A stretch of 45,149 nucleotides of DNA from an uncultured Prevotellaceae bacterium (GTDB lineage: Bacteria > Bacteroidota > Bacteroidia > Bacteroidales > Bacteroidaceae), in NCBI GenBank assembly GCA_946188395.1, contig CAMHUU010000021.1, positions 1 to 45,149 of the forward strand, read 5' to 3'. The position numbers were made by a program, and so were the translations under genes. A model generated the notes under the pieces. That model was not told where the DNA came from. It did not search any database and saw only the letters and a program-made list of their open reading frames with translations. Below are positions 1 through 6,814 of this stretch, in pieces. Position 1 is the first letter of the stretch. Each line of letters begins with the position of its first letter.

Positions 1-625
1 TCACCTGGCTGGTCTCCTCGAACGGACTCACACCGCTAATCACCGGAGCCGCTACCGTGTTCTGCTGGTTCTGCGAACCGGAGTTCTGCGAACCGCTACC
101 ACCTTGGTTTTCACTCCCCTCGCCCGTTGGAGAGGGGTCGGGGGTGAGGCTTCCCTTAGCAGCAGCAATCTCGGCCTTGGTCTTGTCGGTCCAGCTGAGC
201 TTGACGTCCTTCTTCAGCTCGTCGCGGGTGAAGTCGCCCGTCGACTGGGCCAGCAACTTGATGACCTTCACGGCAGGACCGGTCTTGGCGCCCTGGGCCA
301 GCGTGCCGATGCTTGCCGAAGCCACCTTGTCCTGCTGGGCGTCGTAGAGCACCTCCAGACCGTTGGCCTCGACGGTGGCCTTGAAGATGGCCAGGTTGTC
401 AATCTTGACGGTGTTGCCCATCAGCACCATCTCGCGCACGCACTTGACGAAGTCGATCAGGATACCGGTGATGGAACCCTCGGAGAACATCGTGTTGTGC
501 TCGGACATGTGGTGGGCCATCTCCTGAATGCCCATCGACTGCTTGTAACTCACGCGGGCGTAAAGCTTACCCGCCTGCTCGGTTTCCGAAGTCTCGGTTA
601 CCTTACTCAAATAAAGTTCAATCAT
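1..625 (-). CDS. HU-like DNA-binding protein (partial, open at left edge)
   Basis: The reading frame starts at ATG 625 and is open for 208 codons to the window edge. Residues about 1-125 look like the Bacteroidota HU-related (histone-like) family: an MIELYLSKV start, a helical region with a long acidic/polar segment, then a GNTVKIDNLAIFK segment typical of HU-type arms. These proteins bind and bend DNA and are often found beside smalltalk and amidase/peptidase genes in mobile-type cassettes. After about residue 150 the fold gives way to a low-complexity linker (repeated SQN units), including an in-frame palindromic repeat at 114-148. The segment after the linker is cut by the window edge, so the full length is unknown. 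The gene has its own promoter and leader, shared with the smalltalk gene at 7485. The family call is from sequence character, not a search. Confidence 0.75.
   Translation of the reverse strand, partial: MIELYLSKVTETSETEQAGKLYARVSYKQSMGIQEMAHHMSEHNTMFSEGSITGILIDFVKCVREMVLMGNTVKIDNLAIFKATVEANGLEVLYDAQQDKVASASIGTLAQGAKTGPAVKVIKLLAQSTGDFTRDELKKDVKLSWTDKTKAEIAAAKGSLTPDPSPTGEGSENQGGSGSQNSGSQNQQNTVAAPVISGVSPFEETSQV
114..148. repeat. GC-rich palindromic repeat inside the HU-like gene
   Basis: On the + strand CCCCTC (116-121) pairs with GAGGGG (132-137) around a short loop. In the gene's direction it is translated as SLTPDPSPTGEGSE, a peptide typical of dispersed palindromic elements that have become part of coding sequence. 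It sits in the flexible linker, where an insertion would be tolerated. Confidence 0.6.
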
Positions 626-668
626 ACTGTTGTGTGTGTTTAAAATGTTAATAAATAGGGTTAATTGT
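626..668 (-). promoter_or_regulatory. 5' leader shared with the smalltalk gene
   Basis: Read on the minus strand, 668-650 is ACAATTAACCCTATTTATT, identical over 19 nt to 7443-7461. An A/C-rich run (AAACACACACAAC) follows up to the start codon, matched by AAACACACAAC before the smalltalk start. No Shine-Dalgarno sequence is visible, so the shared leader may act in translation or bind a regulator. Confidence 0.6.
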
Positions 669-702
669 GTGTGTCTCTCAAGGTATCAGATTACCTCTTG
701 AA

Positions 703-742
703 TTACATTGCAAAGATACGAAATAATTTTCATATATGCAAA
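703..742 (-). promoter_or_regulatory. Promoter of the HU-like gene
   Basis: The -7 box TATCTTTG lies at 718-711 and a TTG -33 element at 741-739, 20 nt apart. This is the Bacteroidota primary-sigma form. Most positions of this stretch match the promoter of the smalltalk gene (7395-7434). Confidence 0.7.
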
Positions 743-779
743 TATTTACCCACTTTTTTTCAAGTTTTTCTTTAAATAA

Positions 780-817
780 AATAACCCACCCTTATCGGCC
801 AATAAGGGAGGGTTATT
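780..817 (-). terminator. Hairpin terminator after the primase gene
   Basis: AATAACCC-A-CCCTTAT (780-795) pairs with ATAAGGG-A-GGGTTATT (802-817) around a 6-nt loop. A T-rich tract follows in the leftward direction. It isolates the primase transcript from the HU-like promoter. Confidence 0.7.
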
Positions 818-833
818 GTCGGATAACCGAGGG

Positions 834-1730
834 TTATCGTCTGGTCAGATAATACTCGCTGAAGTCCTTGCAGCCGGGGGGCAGCTGGTGGTGGACCAGG
901 TCAGGCAAGAGCTCCTTCAGCTGCAGGAAGAGCCGTTCGCCGGGCTCGTCGCAATCGGGAAACATGGCAAATCCAGTTGAGAGTTTAGCGTTTAGAGTTG
1001 AGAGAATCTCCTTATCCTTCTTGCTCAACAACGTAGCCGACGGAATGGCTATCGCCTTGTGGCCTGCCGAGAGCATGGCCCAGCAGTCGCTGCATCCCTC
1101 TGTGATAAAGAGTGTCTCGCCGGGCTTCAAAAGATTTAATACCGGCAAACCATAGAGATTACATTGCGAGCCCTGTGGGAATCGGAACCGGGGCGTGGCA
1201 CCCTTCACGAGGTTGCGGTTCTGGATGCCTATCAGTTTGCCCTCGCGGTCGAAGTAGGGAATCTGTAGCCAAGGCACGCCCTGCTTGTCGCGCCACGATG
1301 TCAACCGACACCAGCGCACGACTCTTGGGTCCAGCCTGCGCTCGTCAAAAAGAAACCGCCGCGCCTCGTCGTTCAAAAATGGCCTTTCAAAAAAACGCTC
1401 GTAGCGCGAGGCGTCAAAAGGCGGCCTCTCTTTTGTCGTTATTTCGTTATAACGATATGACGTTATATCGATGGCCGCCCCGTCAGCCAGCCAACGGCAG
1501 GCCTCCCGAAAGCCCTTGCCGAGATACTTCATCACGAGGTCGATAGGTCCGCCTGAGGCGCCGCAGACAAAGCAACGATAGCTATTGCGACGCACCGAGA
1601 ACGACAGGCTTGCATGGTGGTCGTCGTGGAAGGGACAAAGTGCCTTGTGCCGCACGACCTGGAGTCCAAGTCGCTCCGCGACCCCCTCAATGGGCAGGTC
1701 GCGAAGCTTCTGCAATTCTAGTCTATCCAT
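834..1730 (-). CDS. CHC2 zinc-finger / TOPRIM primase-like protein
   Basis: This 298-residue protein resembles the catalytic part of a DnaG-type primase, which makes RNA primers for DNA replication. A CHC2 zinc-binding site is visible (C32, H35, C53, C56). A TOPRIM domain follows, with the LFITEGCSD glutamate motif near residues 205-215 and the acidic PDCDEPG motif near 265. A C-terminal helicase-binding domain is absent, as in many mobile-element primases. The start ATG 1730 was chosen over an upstream in-frame alternative because it follows the TGA of the upstream gene by 2 nt, which implies translational coupling. Two short tandem-repeat arrays (976-1003 and 1437-1468) are read in frame, an oddity for a replication enzyme. 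Likely role: primes replication of the accessory element. Confidence 0.85.
   Translation of the reverse strand: MDRLELQKLRDLPIEGVAERLGLQVVRHKALCPFHDDHHASLSFSVRRNSYRCFVCGASGGPIDLVMKYLGKGFREACRWLADGAAIDITSYRYNEITTKERPPFDASRYERFFERPFLNDEARRFLFDERRLDPRVVRWCRLTSWRDKQGVPWLQIPYFDREGKLIGIQNRNLVKGATPRFRFPQGSQCNLYGLPVLNLLKPGETLFITEGCSDCWAMLSAGHKAIAIPSATLLSKKDKEILSTLNAKLSTGFAMFPDCDEPGERLFLQLKELLPDLVHHQLPPGCKDFSEYYLTRR
976..1003. repeat. Heptamer array (4 units) inside the primase gene
   Basis: Units on the + strand are GTTGAGA, GTTTAGC, GTTTAGA and GTTGAGA. The array encodes a loop just before the PDCDEPG TOPRIM motif. Confidence 0.6.
1437..1468. repeat. Octamer array (4 units) inside the primase gene
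   Basis: Units on the + strand are CGTTATTT, CGTTATAA, CGATATGA and CGTTATAT. The first units match the octamer in the rnfE-rnfA spacer; 16 nt (1435-1450) are identical to 8728-8743. It encodes SYRYNEIT-type residues between the zinc finger and the TOPRIM domain. Confidence 0.65.
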
Positions 1731-1732
1731 AA

Positions 1733-3046
1733 TCACTTCTTCTTCAGATATTTCTCGGTCTTGGTGTACAGCCCGGTCTGCGCAGAGTATTCTATAAAGC
1801 CTCTTGCAGCCCATACTGACAGCTGTTTCTTGGAGGCGGCACCCGTGGGCTTCCCCATCTGCTGGCGCAGGGCATCCAGCTGCTGCTCGTTGAAGGTGTT
1901 GCCCTCTATGCTGTCCAGCATGTTGGCAGGCCCCGTCTTGCCACCCTCGGCAGAGCTCGAGTCATCACTATTCTTCAGCATGTCGCCCATCACGGCCCAC
2001 ACGCTCCAGATACCATGCCACGTGAGCCATTCCACCATGTCGCCCATCGCACGCGTCCAGGTCATCTTGTTGAGTGCCCACATGACGCAGCCCGCCTTGA
2101 AACTGGCCACAATGCTACGCTTGGCCATATCCCACATGACGTCGTTGTCGGTCAGGTCAGCGTACTCGCAGATCTCGGCCGCAAGTCTTTTGCACACCTT
2201 GTTGAGCTGCGGGATGACATAGCGACCCTTGCAGAGAGCGAGCGGTGCCATGCGGTTGTTCAGCTCCTGGTAGAAGCCCTCGTCGAACTGTCCGATGACA
2301 GGTATGTTCGGGTCACGTTTCGCGCCGCGGGGCTTGTAGGTGAACGCTATTCTGCCCAGCGTTCCATCCAGCAGGTTATACTTCAGGAACTTTCTGATGT
2401 CCGTCGGGTTAGATGCCATCGAGATGTTGGTGCGCAAAATGGCCGACCCCGTGATGCCATCTACCGTAGCCCTCAGTGCCTTGTATCTCGCACGGTCGTG
2501 AATCAGGCGGAGCATCTGCGTCATCTGCTTATGACCACCGCAGAGGTTGTCCAGCATGACGGCCTCAGGCAGGTCGATGAACGTGGTGTAGCCGCCATGT
2601 CGCTCGGCTGCCATCTGCGCCTTCAGGTAACCCGGACGCGTCGTGTCGCTCGGCATCACATGGATGCACAGGTCTTGTTCGACCGGCTTGTCCTTTTTAT
2701 TGGCAGCATGACTGGCTTTCTGCCATTCCAGATACTTATTGATGGCCTCTTGGTCAGAGCGAAGCTCCTCGTGCATGATGGCCTCTACCAAAAGCGAGTG
2801 CTGGCCCTTGTTATTGCCCGAATCAGCGCACAAAAGGCTTATCTGACCGCATGGTTCGAGCCATTGTCCGCTAGGGTACTGGAACTCTGCACCCGATATT
2901 TTCGCCCCCAAAGGAGCATAAAGCATGGGGTGTTCGGGCTGAAACATGTCTTTGCTTGTCTGTGAGAGCAGCAATTTCTGCGTCTCCAAACCCTTGCCGA
3001 GGGTAGGCATCTCGGGGGGTGTCGGTTTTGTAATGTCGTAAATCAT
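1733..3046 (-). CDS. DUF3987-like replication-associated protein
   Basis: This 437-residue protein lies immediately upstream of the primase and is coupled to it. Its length, its position beside a CHC2 primase and its internal features (a segment CADSGNNKGQHSL where a P-loop would be, then TTFIDLPEAVML resembling a Walker B strand, then a helical half) suggest the DUF3987 family of helicase-like proteins found in Bacteroidota mobile elements. A canonical GxxGxGKT Walker A motif is not present, so ATPase activity cannot be claimed. The C-terminal 60 residues look like a winged-helix-type segment (DALRQQMGKP, then AARGFIEY). The start is the ATG at 3046, next to an AT-rich spacer. It probably acts with the primase in element replication. 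Confidence 0.5.
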   Translation of the reverse strand: MIYDITKPTPPEMPTLGKGLETQKLLLSQTSKDMFQPEHPMLYAPLGAKISGAEFQYPSGQWLEPCGQISLLCADSGNNKGQHSLLVEAIMHEELRSDQEAINKYLEWQKASHAANKKDKPVEQDLCIHVMPSDTTRPGYLKAQMAAERHGGYTTFIDLPEAVMLDNLCGGHKQMTQMLRLIHDRARYKALRATVDGITGSAILRTNISMASNPTDIRKFLKYNLLDGTLGRIAFTYKPRGAKRDPNIPVIGQFDEGFYQELNNRMAPLALCKGRYVIPQLNKVCKRLAAEICEYADLTDNDVMWDMAKRSIVASFKAGCVMWALNKMTWTRAMGDMVEWLTWHGIWSVWAVMGDMLKNSDDSSSAEGGKTGPANMLDSIEGNTFNEQQLDALRQQMGKPTGAASKKQLSVWAARGFIEYSAQTGLYTKTEKYLKKK

Positions 3047-3100
3047 AATAAGTTACGTGCTTTTTAGTGAATAATATAAATGTGAATTTTTCCTGTGTTT

Positions 3101-3127
3101 CTTCAGTTCTTCAGTTCTTCAGTTAGG
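3101..3127. repeat. Octamer array, left arm of an inverted repeat
   Basis: Three copies of CTTCAGTT (3101-3124) are followed by AGG. The reverse complement recurs at 3242-3271, giving an inverted pair about 115 nt apart in the 237-nt spacer between two leftward genes. Confidence 0.6.
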
Positions 3128-3241
3128 TTTGGAGGGTATGCATTTTCCGAATCCTTCATATATATAATATATAACTAATTAATTATTAAGTAGTTACAAG
3201 TAATATTAAAGCAGGATTGAAGCATAACCACCCCCTTATTT

Positions 3242-3271
3242 CTAACTGAAGAACTGAAGTAACTGAAGTAA
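3242..3271. repeat. Octamer array, right arm of an inverted repeat
   Basis: ACTGAAG occurs three times (units of 8, 8 and 9 nt). The first 17 nt of TAACTGAAGAACTGAAG are the exact complement of the left arm. The A/T-rich middle (3160-3210) would form the loop. Confidence 0.6.
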
Positions 3272-3283
3272 TCTGGCCATCTT

Positions 3284-3703
3284 TTACTTCTCTATCAGGC
3301 CCTCCAACGCTTTATGCAGTTCTATGTACACACCGAAGGCATAGCGCTCGACGCTCATATTCGCCGGCAGCGGGCGGAAGTTCGGCTTGAGCGTGCCGTC
3401 TGGACGACGCGTAATGGTGATGTACTTGCCTCGGAAGACGCGCGGGTTGCGCTTCGCCGTCCAGGGCAGCATCTCAATAAAGGTGTAGTGCGCATCGCGG
3501 CAGCGGAATTCGTCGATGTCGGCATCATGATCGCGGCGCAGCACGCCCTGATAATCCCGTCCGGTCCGCATCGTGCGGTCGCTGTGAAGAATGGTCTTCA
3601 CGTCACAGCAGAGTTCTGTACTACGGTTCCAACCCTGAAGCACGTCTTCCACGATGCTTCCCACGAGGCGAACCTTCTTTGAATTTTTGTTCTTAGCTTC
3701 CAT
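3284..3703 (-). CDS. Unknown 139-residue protein
   Basis: I do not recognise a family. The protein is basic at the N-terminus (MEAKNKNSKKVR), rich in charged residues throughout, and has no signal peptide or membrane segment, so it should be cytoplasmic. The central region (YTFIEMLPWTAKRNPRVFRG, then a two-strand-like KYITITRRPDGT) suggests a small mixed alpha/beta fold. It is flanked by iteron-like repeats upstream (3852-3972) and an inverted octamer repeat downstream, and points the same way as the primase genes. A DNA-binding or replication-initiation accessory role is possible but is inference from position only. Confidence 0.6.
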   Translation of the reverse strand: MEAKNKNSKKVRLVGSIVEDVLQGWNRSTELCCDVKTILHSDRTMRTGRDYQGVLRRDHDADIDEFRCRDAHYTFIEMLPWTAKRNPRVFRGKYITITRRPDGTLKPNFRPLPANMSVERYAFGVYIELHKALEGLIEK

Positions 3704-3851
3704 TGTACTTACTTATTTTTTAGGAAGTGAACATCTGATAGCGTTTCCAGTATTGCGGCCAGATGATTACCGGTACTGGCGGGAGCCACGCTTACGGCTT
3801 CAATCCCTTCGAATTCTGCTGCAAAATTATGCATTATCCGTTATGTGCACA

Positions 3852-3972
3852 AACTATCAGGGACAATGATACTATCATTTCGTATCACGTTGATAATCAG
3901 GCACAAATAAAAACGTGACAGTTAGTGTCCACCAACTATCACGAACTATCTCGCAACTATCTTGTAACTATT
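3852..3972. repeat. Iteron-like AACTATC cluster with small palindromes
   Basis: AACTATC occurs at 3852, 3934, 3944 and 3955, with AACTATT at 3966 and TACTATC at 3870. The last four are spaced 10-11 bp, one helical turn. Between them lie two palindromes, AATGATA-C-TATCATT (3865-3879) and TATCA-CGT-TGATA (3883-3895). The cluster fills much of the 278-nt gap upstream of the 3703 gene. The layout fits an initiator or repressor binding region. Confidence 0.55.
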
Positions 3973-3981
3973 TCGGAATGA

Positions 3982-5241
3982 TCAGACGGCCAGGGCCAGC
4001 ATCTCCTGTTCGACATGCGCCTCGACACGGAGCTTCAGCTCTTGGTCGAGTTCGGCAAGGCCGTTGTTCACGTATTTGCGCATACCATTATTGGCACCCT
4101 CCAGCTTCTTTGTCACCTCCACATTGGTCACGTCGGCACGATAGAGGCCCTTCGACTTCAGGTGCCCCAGAATACAGTAGACAGTCTTTTTACTATACTC
4201 CTTGAACTTCTCATGAGCGCCAGCATGGGCAATCTCGCTGCGGAAGGACTTGAACAGTCGTTTCCACAACAGCGGCAGTCGGTCGCGCCATTTGCTTGAT
4301 GCAAAATCGTGCACCTTTGCCACCACCGCCATCACCTTCTTCTCAAGCTCGTCCTCTACCTCGGCAGGCTTCTCAGCGCGCTTCTTGGCGGGTTGAATGT
4401 CGGCCTCCATCTGCCGCCAGAGCTCCACGAAGTTGAAGAGTCTTTGCAGCTCCTTGCTGAACATCGGGCGATTGTCGATATACGACACGCCGAAACGCTC
4501 GGCATGGGTGAACAGAAAGCGCGACAGACCGTCGATGTCTATCCGTTTCTGCTCCACGTCGTAGACCAGCTCGAACTCGTCATCGTTGAGGAACATCTTT
4601 TTGAAGTTCTCCAGTTCCTTCGTCATTCGTTCCTGCAGGTTCTTTCTCAGCGTGCGCGCCGAATACTGAATCTTCCACTTGCCGTATTTCTTCAGGCACG
4701 CCTTGCTGTAGTGCTTCTTGTAGCACGCCTCCCATTGCTCGAACGATACGGCAATCTGCTGTTCAGTGGGCGAGTTCAGAAACTCGGATATCTGCATCAG
4801 CATCTCGTGAAGCTCGCGCAGCGCGCAGACTGCCACCACGGGCACGTCGCTGCCGCTGACCGAATGAAACGGTTCCATCGAATCGTCAAAAGCACCGACC
4901 GCAGCCTGGCTCTCCTTGAAACGCAGATAGCTGGCTGACTCGAACTCATACAGGTTCACGTCGACATTGTTCAGCCGATAAGCCTTGTGCACGGCTACGA
5001 TCATCTCCCATATCTTGTCGCCCCACGACGAAAAATTCACGTCGCACGCATCGCCCAGTGGCAGACATGACTGCCATTGCGCCAACAAAAGTTCAAAACA
5101 TTTGGTCAGTCTCCTCGCATCGACAGCCAGACTCAGACTCATGGCGTTGAGCGAGAGCAGACAGGGGCAGCAGGGCAAGACGTCAATCTTCAGCTCCAGA
5201 TTGGTTAGTAAAATATATTCTTTTGATTTATTGTCATTCAT
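3982..5241 (-). CDS. Unknown 419-residue helical protein of the accessory cassette
   Basis: No family is recognised. The protein is mostly predicted helix, with many K/E/L-rich segments, one charged stretch (about residues 285-305, PAKKRAEKPAEVEDELEKK) likely to be a linker or coiled coil, and a short Cys-rich spot near residues 24-28 (CCPCL). There is no signal peptide. The C-terminal third (about 310-419) contains FKEYSKKTVYCILGHLKSKGLY, which could be a helix-turn-helix-like bundle. The start ATG 5241 has a purine-rich GGAGAGAGG just upstream. A TAAATTTG box lies at 5285-5278 on the same strand. It belongs to the leftward set that includes the primase. Confidence 0.6.
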   Translation of the reverse strand: MNDNKSKEYILLTNLELKIDVLPCCPCLLSLNAMSLSLAVDARRLTKCFELLLAQWQSCLPLGDACDVNFSSWGDKIWEMIVAVHKAYRLNNVDVNLYEFESASYLRFKESQAAVGAFDDSMEPFHSVSGSDVPVVAVCALRELHEMLMQISEFLNSPTEQQIAVSFEQWEACYKKHYSKACLKKYGKWKIQYSARTLRKNLQERMTKELENFKKMFLNDDEFELVYDVEQKRIDIDGLSRFLFTHAERFGVSYIDNRPMFSKELQRLFNFVELWRQMEADIQPAKKRAEKPAEVEDELEKKVMAVVAKVHDFASSKWRDRLPLLWKRLFKSFRSEIAHAGAHEKFKEYSKKTVYCILGHLKSKGLYRADVTNVEVTKKLEGANNGMRKYVNNGLAELDQELKLRVEAHVEQEMLALAV

Positions 5242-5277
5242 ATTCCTCTCTCCATTTTTTTATGGCGAAAACAGCTG

Positions 5278-5285
5278 CAAATTTA
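5278..5285 (-). promoter_or_regulatory. Candidate -7 box for the leftward cassette genes
   Basis: TAAATTTG on the minus strand, 37 nt before the ATG at 5241. No clear TTG -33 element is seen at the expected distance. Confidence 0.35.
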
Positions 5286-5388
5286 GCAAATATTCTCTAT
5301 CGTTAGAACGATTTTTGTGTTAATAATCCAAAATTCATCGTCGAAATCTTTTCGTCTGAAACTATTTTCTTCTTTTTAACATTATTTA

Positions 5389-5397
5389 GGGGGGGGG
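5389..5397 (+). repeat. G9 homopolymer upstream of the secreted-protein promoter
   Basis: Nine consecutive G residues in otherwise A/T-rich DNA, ending 25 nt before the TACCTTTG box. Tracts of this kind are prone to slippage. Confidence 0.6.
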
Positions 5398-5422
5398 TAA
5401 CACGCTTTAACAAAATTATTTG

Positions 5423-5430
5423 TACCTTTG
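5423..5430 (+). promoter_or_regulatory. Promoter -7 box of the secreted-protein gene
   Basis: TACCTTTG, 67 nt before the ATG at 5498. No good TTG is present at the -33 position, which directly abuts the G tract. Confidence 0.5.
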
Positions 5431-5497
5431 TCGGCAGTTTTTGTGGAAAACGATAAGACATTATTCAATATTACAAATATTTTAAAACAAAACAAGT

Positions 5498-6487
5498 ATG
5501 AAAAGAAACTTACTTTCATTGCTCGTGCTGCTGATGACGGCAGCGACGGGCGCAGTGGCGCAGACCGAGACGCTGCTGACCACAATTACAGCAACAGCCA
5601 AAGAGCAAGCCAGCTACAGCACGGCGAATGTGGCAACCGTTTCATTCAGTTATACTGCAGGAGGGAGCTCAGCATACCTCGCTAACTGGGGATGGTGGGG
5701 ATACGGCTGGACAGCAACAGTCAACGCTGCCGAAGGATATACCATCACAAAATGTGTATTCTATGACGATGCCAATCGTAAAGCAACAGACAGCGAAGCT
5801 CCCTTTGTAGTAGAAACCACGGAAGAGGATAAGACGCCGAGAATAAATGGTACACCCATTGATGGTGGAAATAATCAAAGTAAGGGTATAAAAAAGATTG
5901 AGGTGTATGGCTGCGCTCCCTTCAACTTGACAGCTAATCTGGGAAATGTAGCTGGCGAGTACTGGGCTACGTTCTATAGCGATGCAAGCAACTTTAAGGC
6001 TTCCGCTGGGACGCAGGTGTTTGCGGTCAACCTCACTGGCACTGCGATTACGATGACCGAAATAACGGACGGCATCGTGAACAGCGGCCAGGGCGTGGTG
6101 CTGAAGAGCACGGCTGCCAGCATCACCATGACTCCAAACGCTTCGGCTAGCGCTGGCGACTACTCGACCAACAGCCTGACGGGCACGACGGCAGCAATGA
6201 CAGGAGCCGCAGGCAACATCTACGTGCTGAACAACGGTACACAGGGTGTGGGCTTCTACAAGCTCAAATCTACGGGAACCATCGGTGCCAACAAGGCTTA
6301 TCTGACGTATAGCGGCTCCCTCGCTCCCGAGTTCTTCGGCTTCGACGGCAATACGACGAGCATAAACGAGGTAAGAGGTAAGATGGAAGATGTAAGTGGC
6401 GAATACTACGACCTGCAGGGTCGCCGCGTCAGCCAGCCCACGAAGGGTCTCTACATCGTGAACGGAAAGAAAGTTGTAATCAAATAA
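5498..6487 (+). CDS. Secreted protein with Prevotella-type C-terminal domain
   Basis: The 329-residue product starts with a clear Sec signal peptide (MKRNLLSLLVLLMTAATGAVAQ). The mature part is Ser/Thr/Ala/Gly-rich and probably all-beta. The last 40 residues (INEVRG, then EYYDLQGRRV, then GLYIVNGKKVVIK) match the C-terminal pattern of many Prevotella surface proteins and resemble type IX secretion sorting domains. Outer-membrane translocation or surface anchoring is therefore likely, though no catalytic motif is visible and the ligand is unknown. It is followed after 18 nt by a 45-codon peptide gene with a GAGGAGG ribosome-binding site. A G9 tract near its promoter may make expression switchable. 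Confidence 0.75.
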   Translation: MKRNLLSLLVLLMTAATGAVAQTETLLTTITATAKEQASYSTANVATVSFSYTAGGSSAYLANWGWWGYGWTATVNAAEGYTITKCVFYDDANRKATDSEAPFVVETTEEDKTPRINGTPIDGGNNQSKGIKKIEVYGCAPFNLTANLGNVAGEYWATFYSDASNFKASAGTQVFAVNLTGTAITMTEITDGIVNSGQGVVLKSTAASITMTPNASASAGDYSTNSLTGTTAAMTGAAGNIYVLNNGTQGVGFYKLKSTGTIGANKAYLTYSGSLAPEFFGFDGNTTSINEVRGKMEDVSGEYYDLQGRRVSQPTKGLYIVNGKKVVIK

Positions 6488-6505
6488 AAAGAGGAGGACA
6501 CAACT

Positions 6506-6643
6506 ATGATTAAGAAAGAATATATGAAGCCTTCTATGGAGGTAGTTGTATTGCAGCAGAAGTGCCAGATTTTGGCCGGAAGCGCAGATGCCAACGGCAT
6601 GAACATCGACCTGCAAGACGATGAGGTAGACGCAGGCTGGTAA
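6506..6643 (+). CDS. Small 45-residue peptide, K-x-Y-x-x-P-S-M-E type
   Basis: The frame runs from ATG 6506 to TAA 6641, with a strong ribosome-binding site (GAGGAGG) just upstream. It encodes MIKKEYMKPSMEVVVLQQK, then CQILAGSADANGMNIDLQDD, then EVDAGW. Many Prevotella and Bacteroides genomes carry short proteins with this KxYxxPxMEV start and an ILAGS segment, usually annotated as hypothetical. The N-terminus is basic, the middle hydrophobic and the tail acidic, a leader-core layout like peptide precursors, but no maturase is visible nearby. It is cotranscribed with the secreted protein and a terminator follows. Confidence 0.7.
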   Translation: MIKKEYMKPSMEVVVLQQKCQILAGSADANGMNIDLQDDEVDAGW

Positions 6644-6668
6644 ATCTGCTCACAGCGTCTGGCTCACG

Positions 6669-6685
6669 CGGGGACAGTCCCCATG
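6669..6685 (+). repeat. GGGGACAGTCCCC palindromic repeat
   Basis: CGGGGACAGTCCCCATG; the same 17 nt occur twice on the minus strand inside the membrane-protein gene at 42748-43572. Confidence 0.65.
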
Positions 6686-6706
6686 TGCAGTCCGATAACA
6701 AACTCA

Positions 6707-6746
6707 AGGGCTTGCTTCACACCATGCGGAGCAGGCCCTGATTTTT
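6707..6746 (+). terminator. Terminator after the peptide gene
   Basis: AGGGCTTGCTTC (6707-6718) pairs with GGAGCAGGCCCT (6728-6739), one G-T wobble, followed by a T run (6742-6746). Confidence 0.65.
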
Positions 6747-6776
6747 AGCTTCGGAAATAAAAAAGTTGGCCAAAAA

Positions 6777-6808
6777 TTTGGAAATAACGAAATAAGTTCG
6801 TATCTTTG
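6777..6808 (+). promoter_or_regulatory. Promoter of the candidate small RNA
   Basis: TTGG at 6777-6780 and TATCTTTG at 6801-6808, 20 nt apart. The only sizeable rightward frame before the next terminator is 15 codons, so it probably drives a non-coding transcript. Confidence 0.6.
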
Positions 6809-6814
6809 CAACGT

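Noticed and set aside
104..643. Rightward frame of 179 codons overlapping the HU-like gene
   Set aside because: It is antisense to a gene with a recognisable HU-like product and a good promoter, and has no ribosome-binding site of its own.
3934..3972. CRISPR-like array
   Set aside because: Units are only 7 nt with 3-4 nt between them, with no spacers or cas genes.
5669..6616. Leftward frame of 315 codons across the secreted-protein gene
   Set aside because: The forward gene has a signal peptide, a sorting domain and a promoter; the reverse product has no coherent features.
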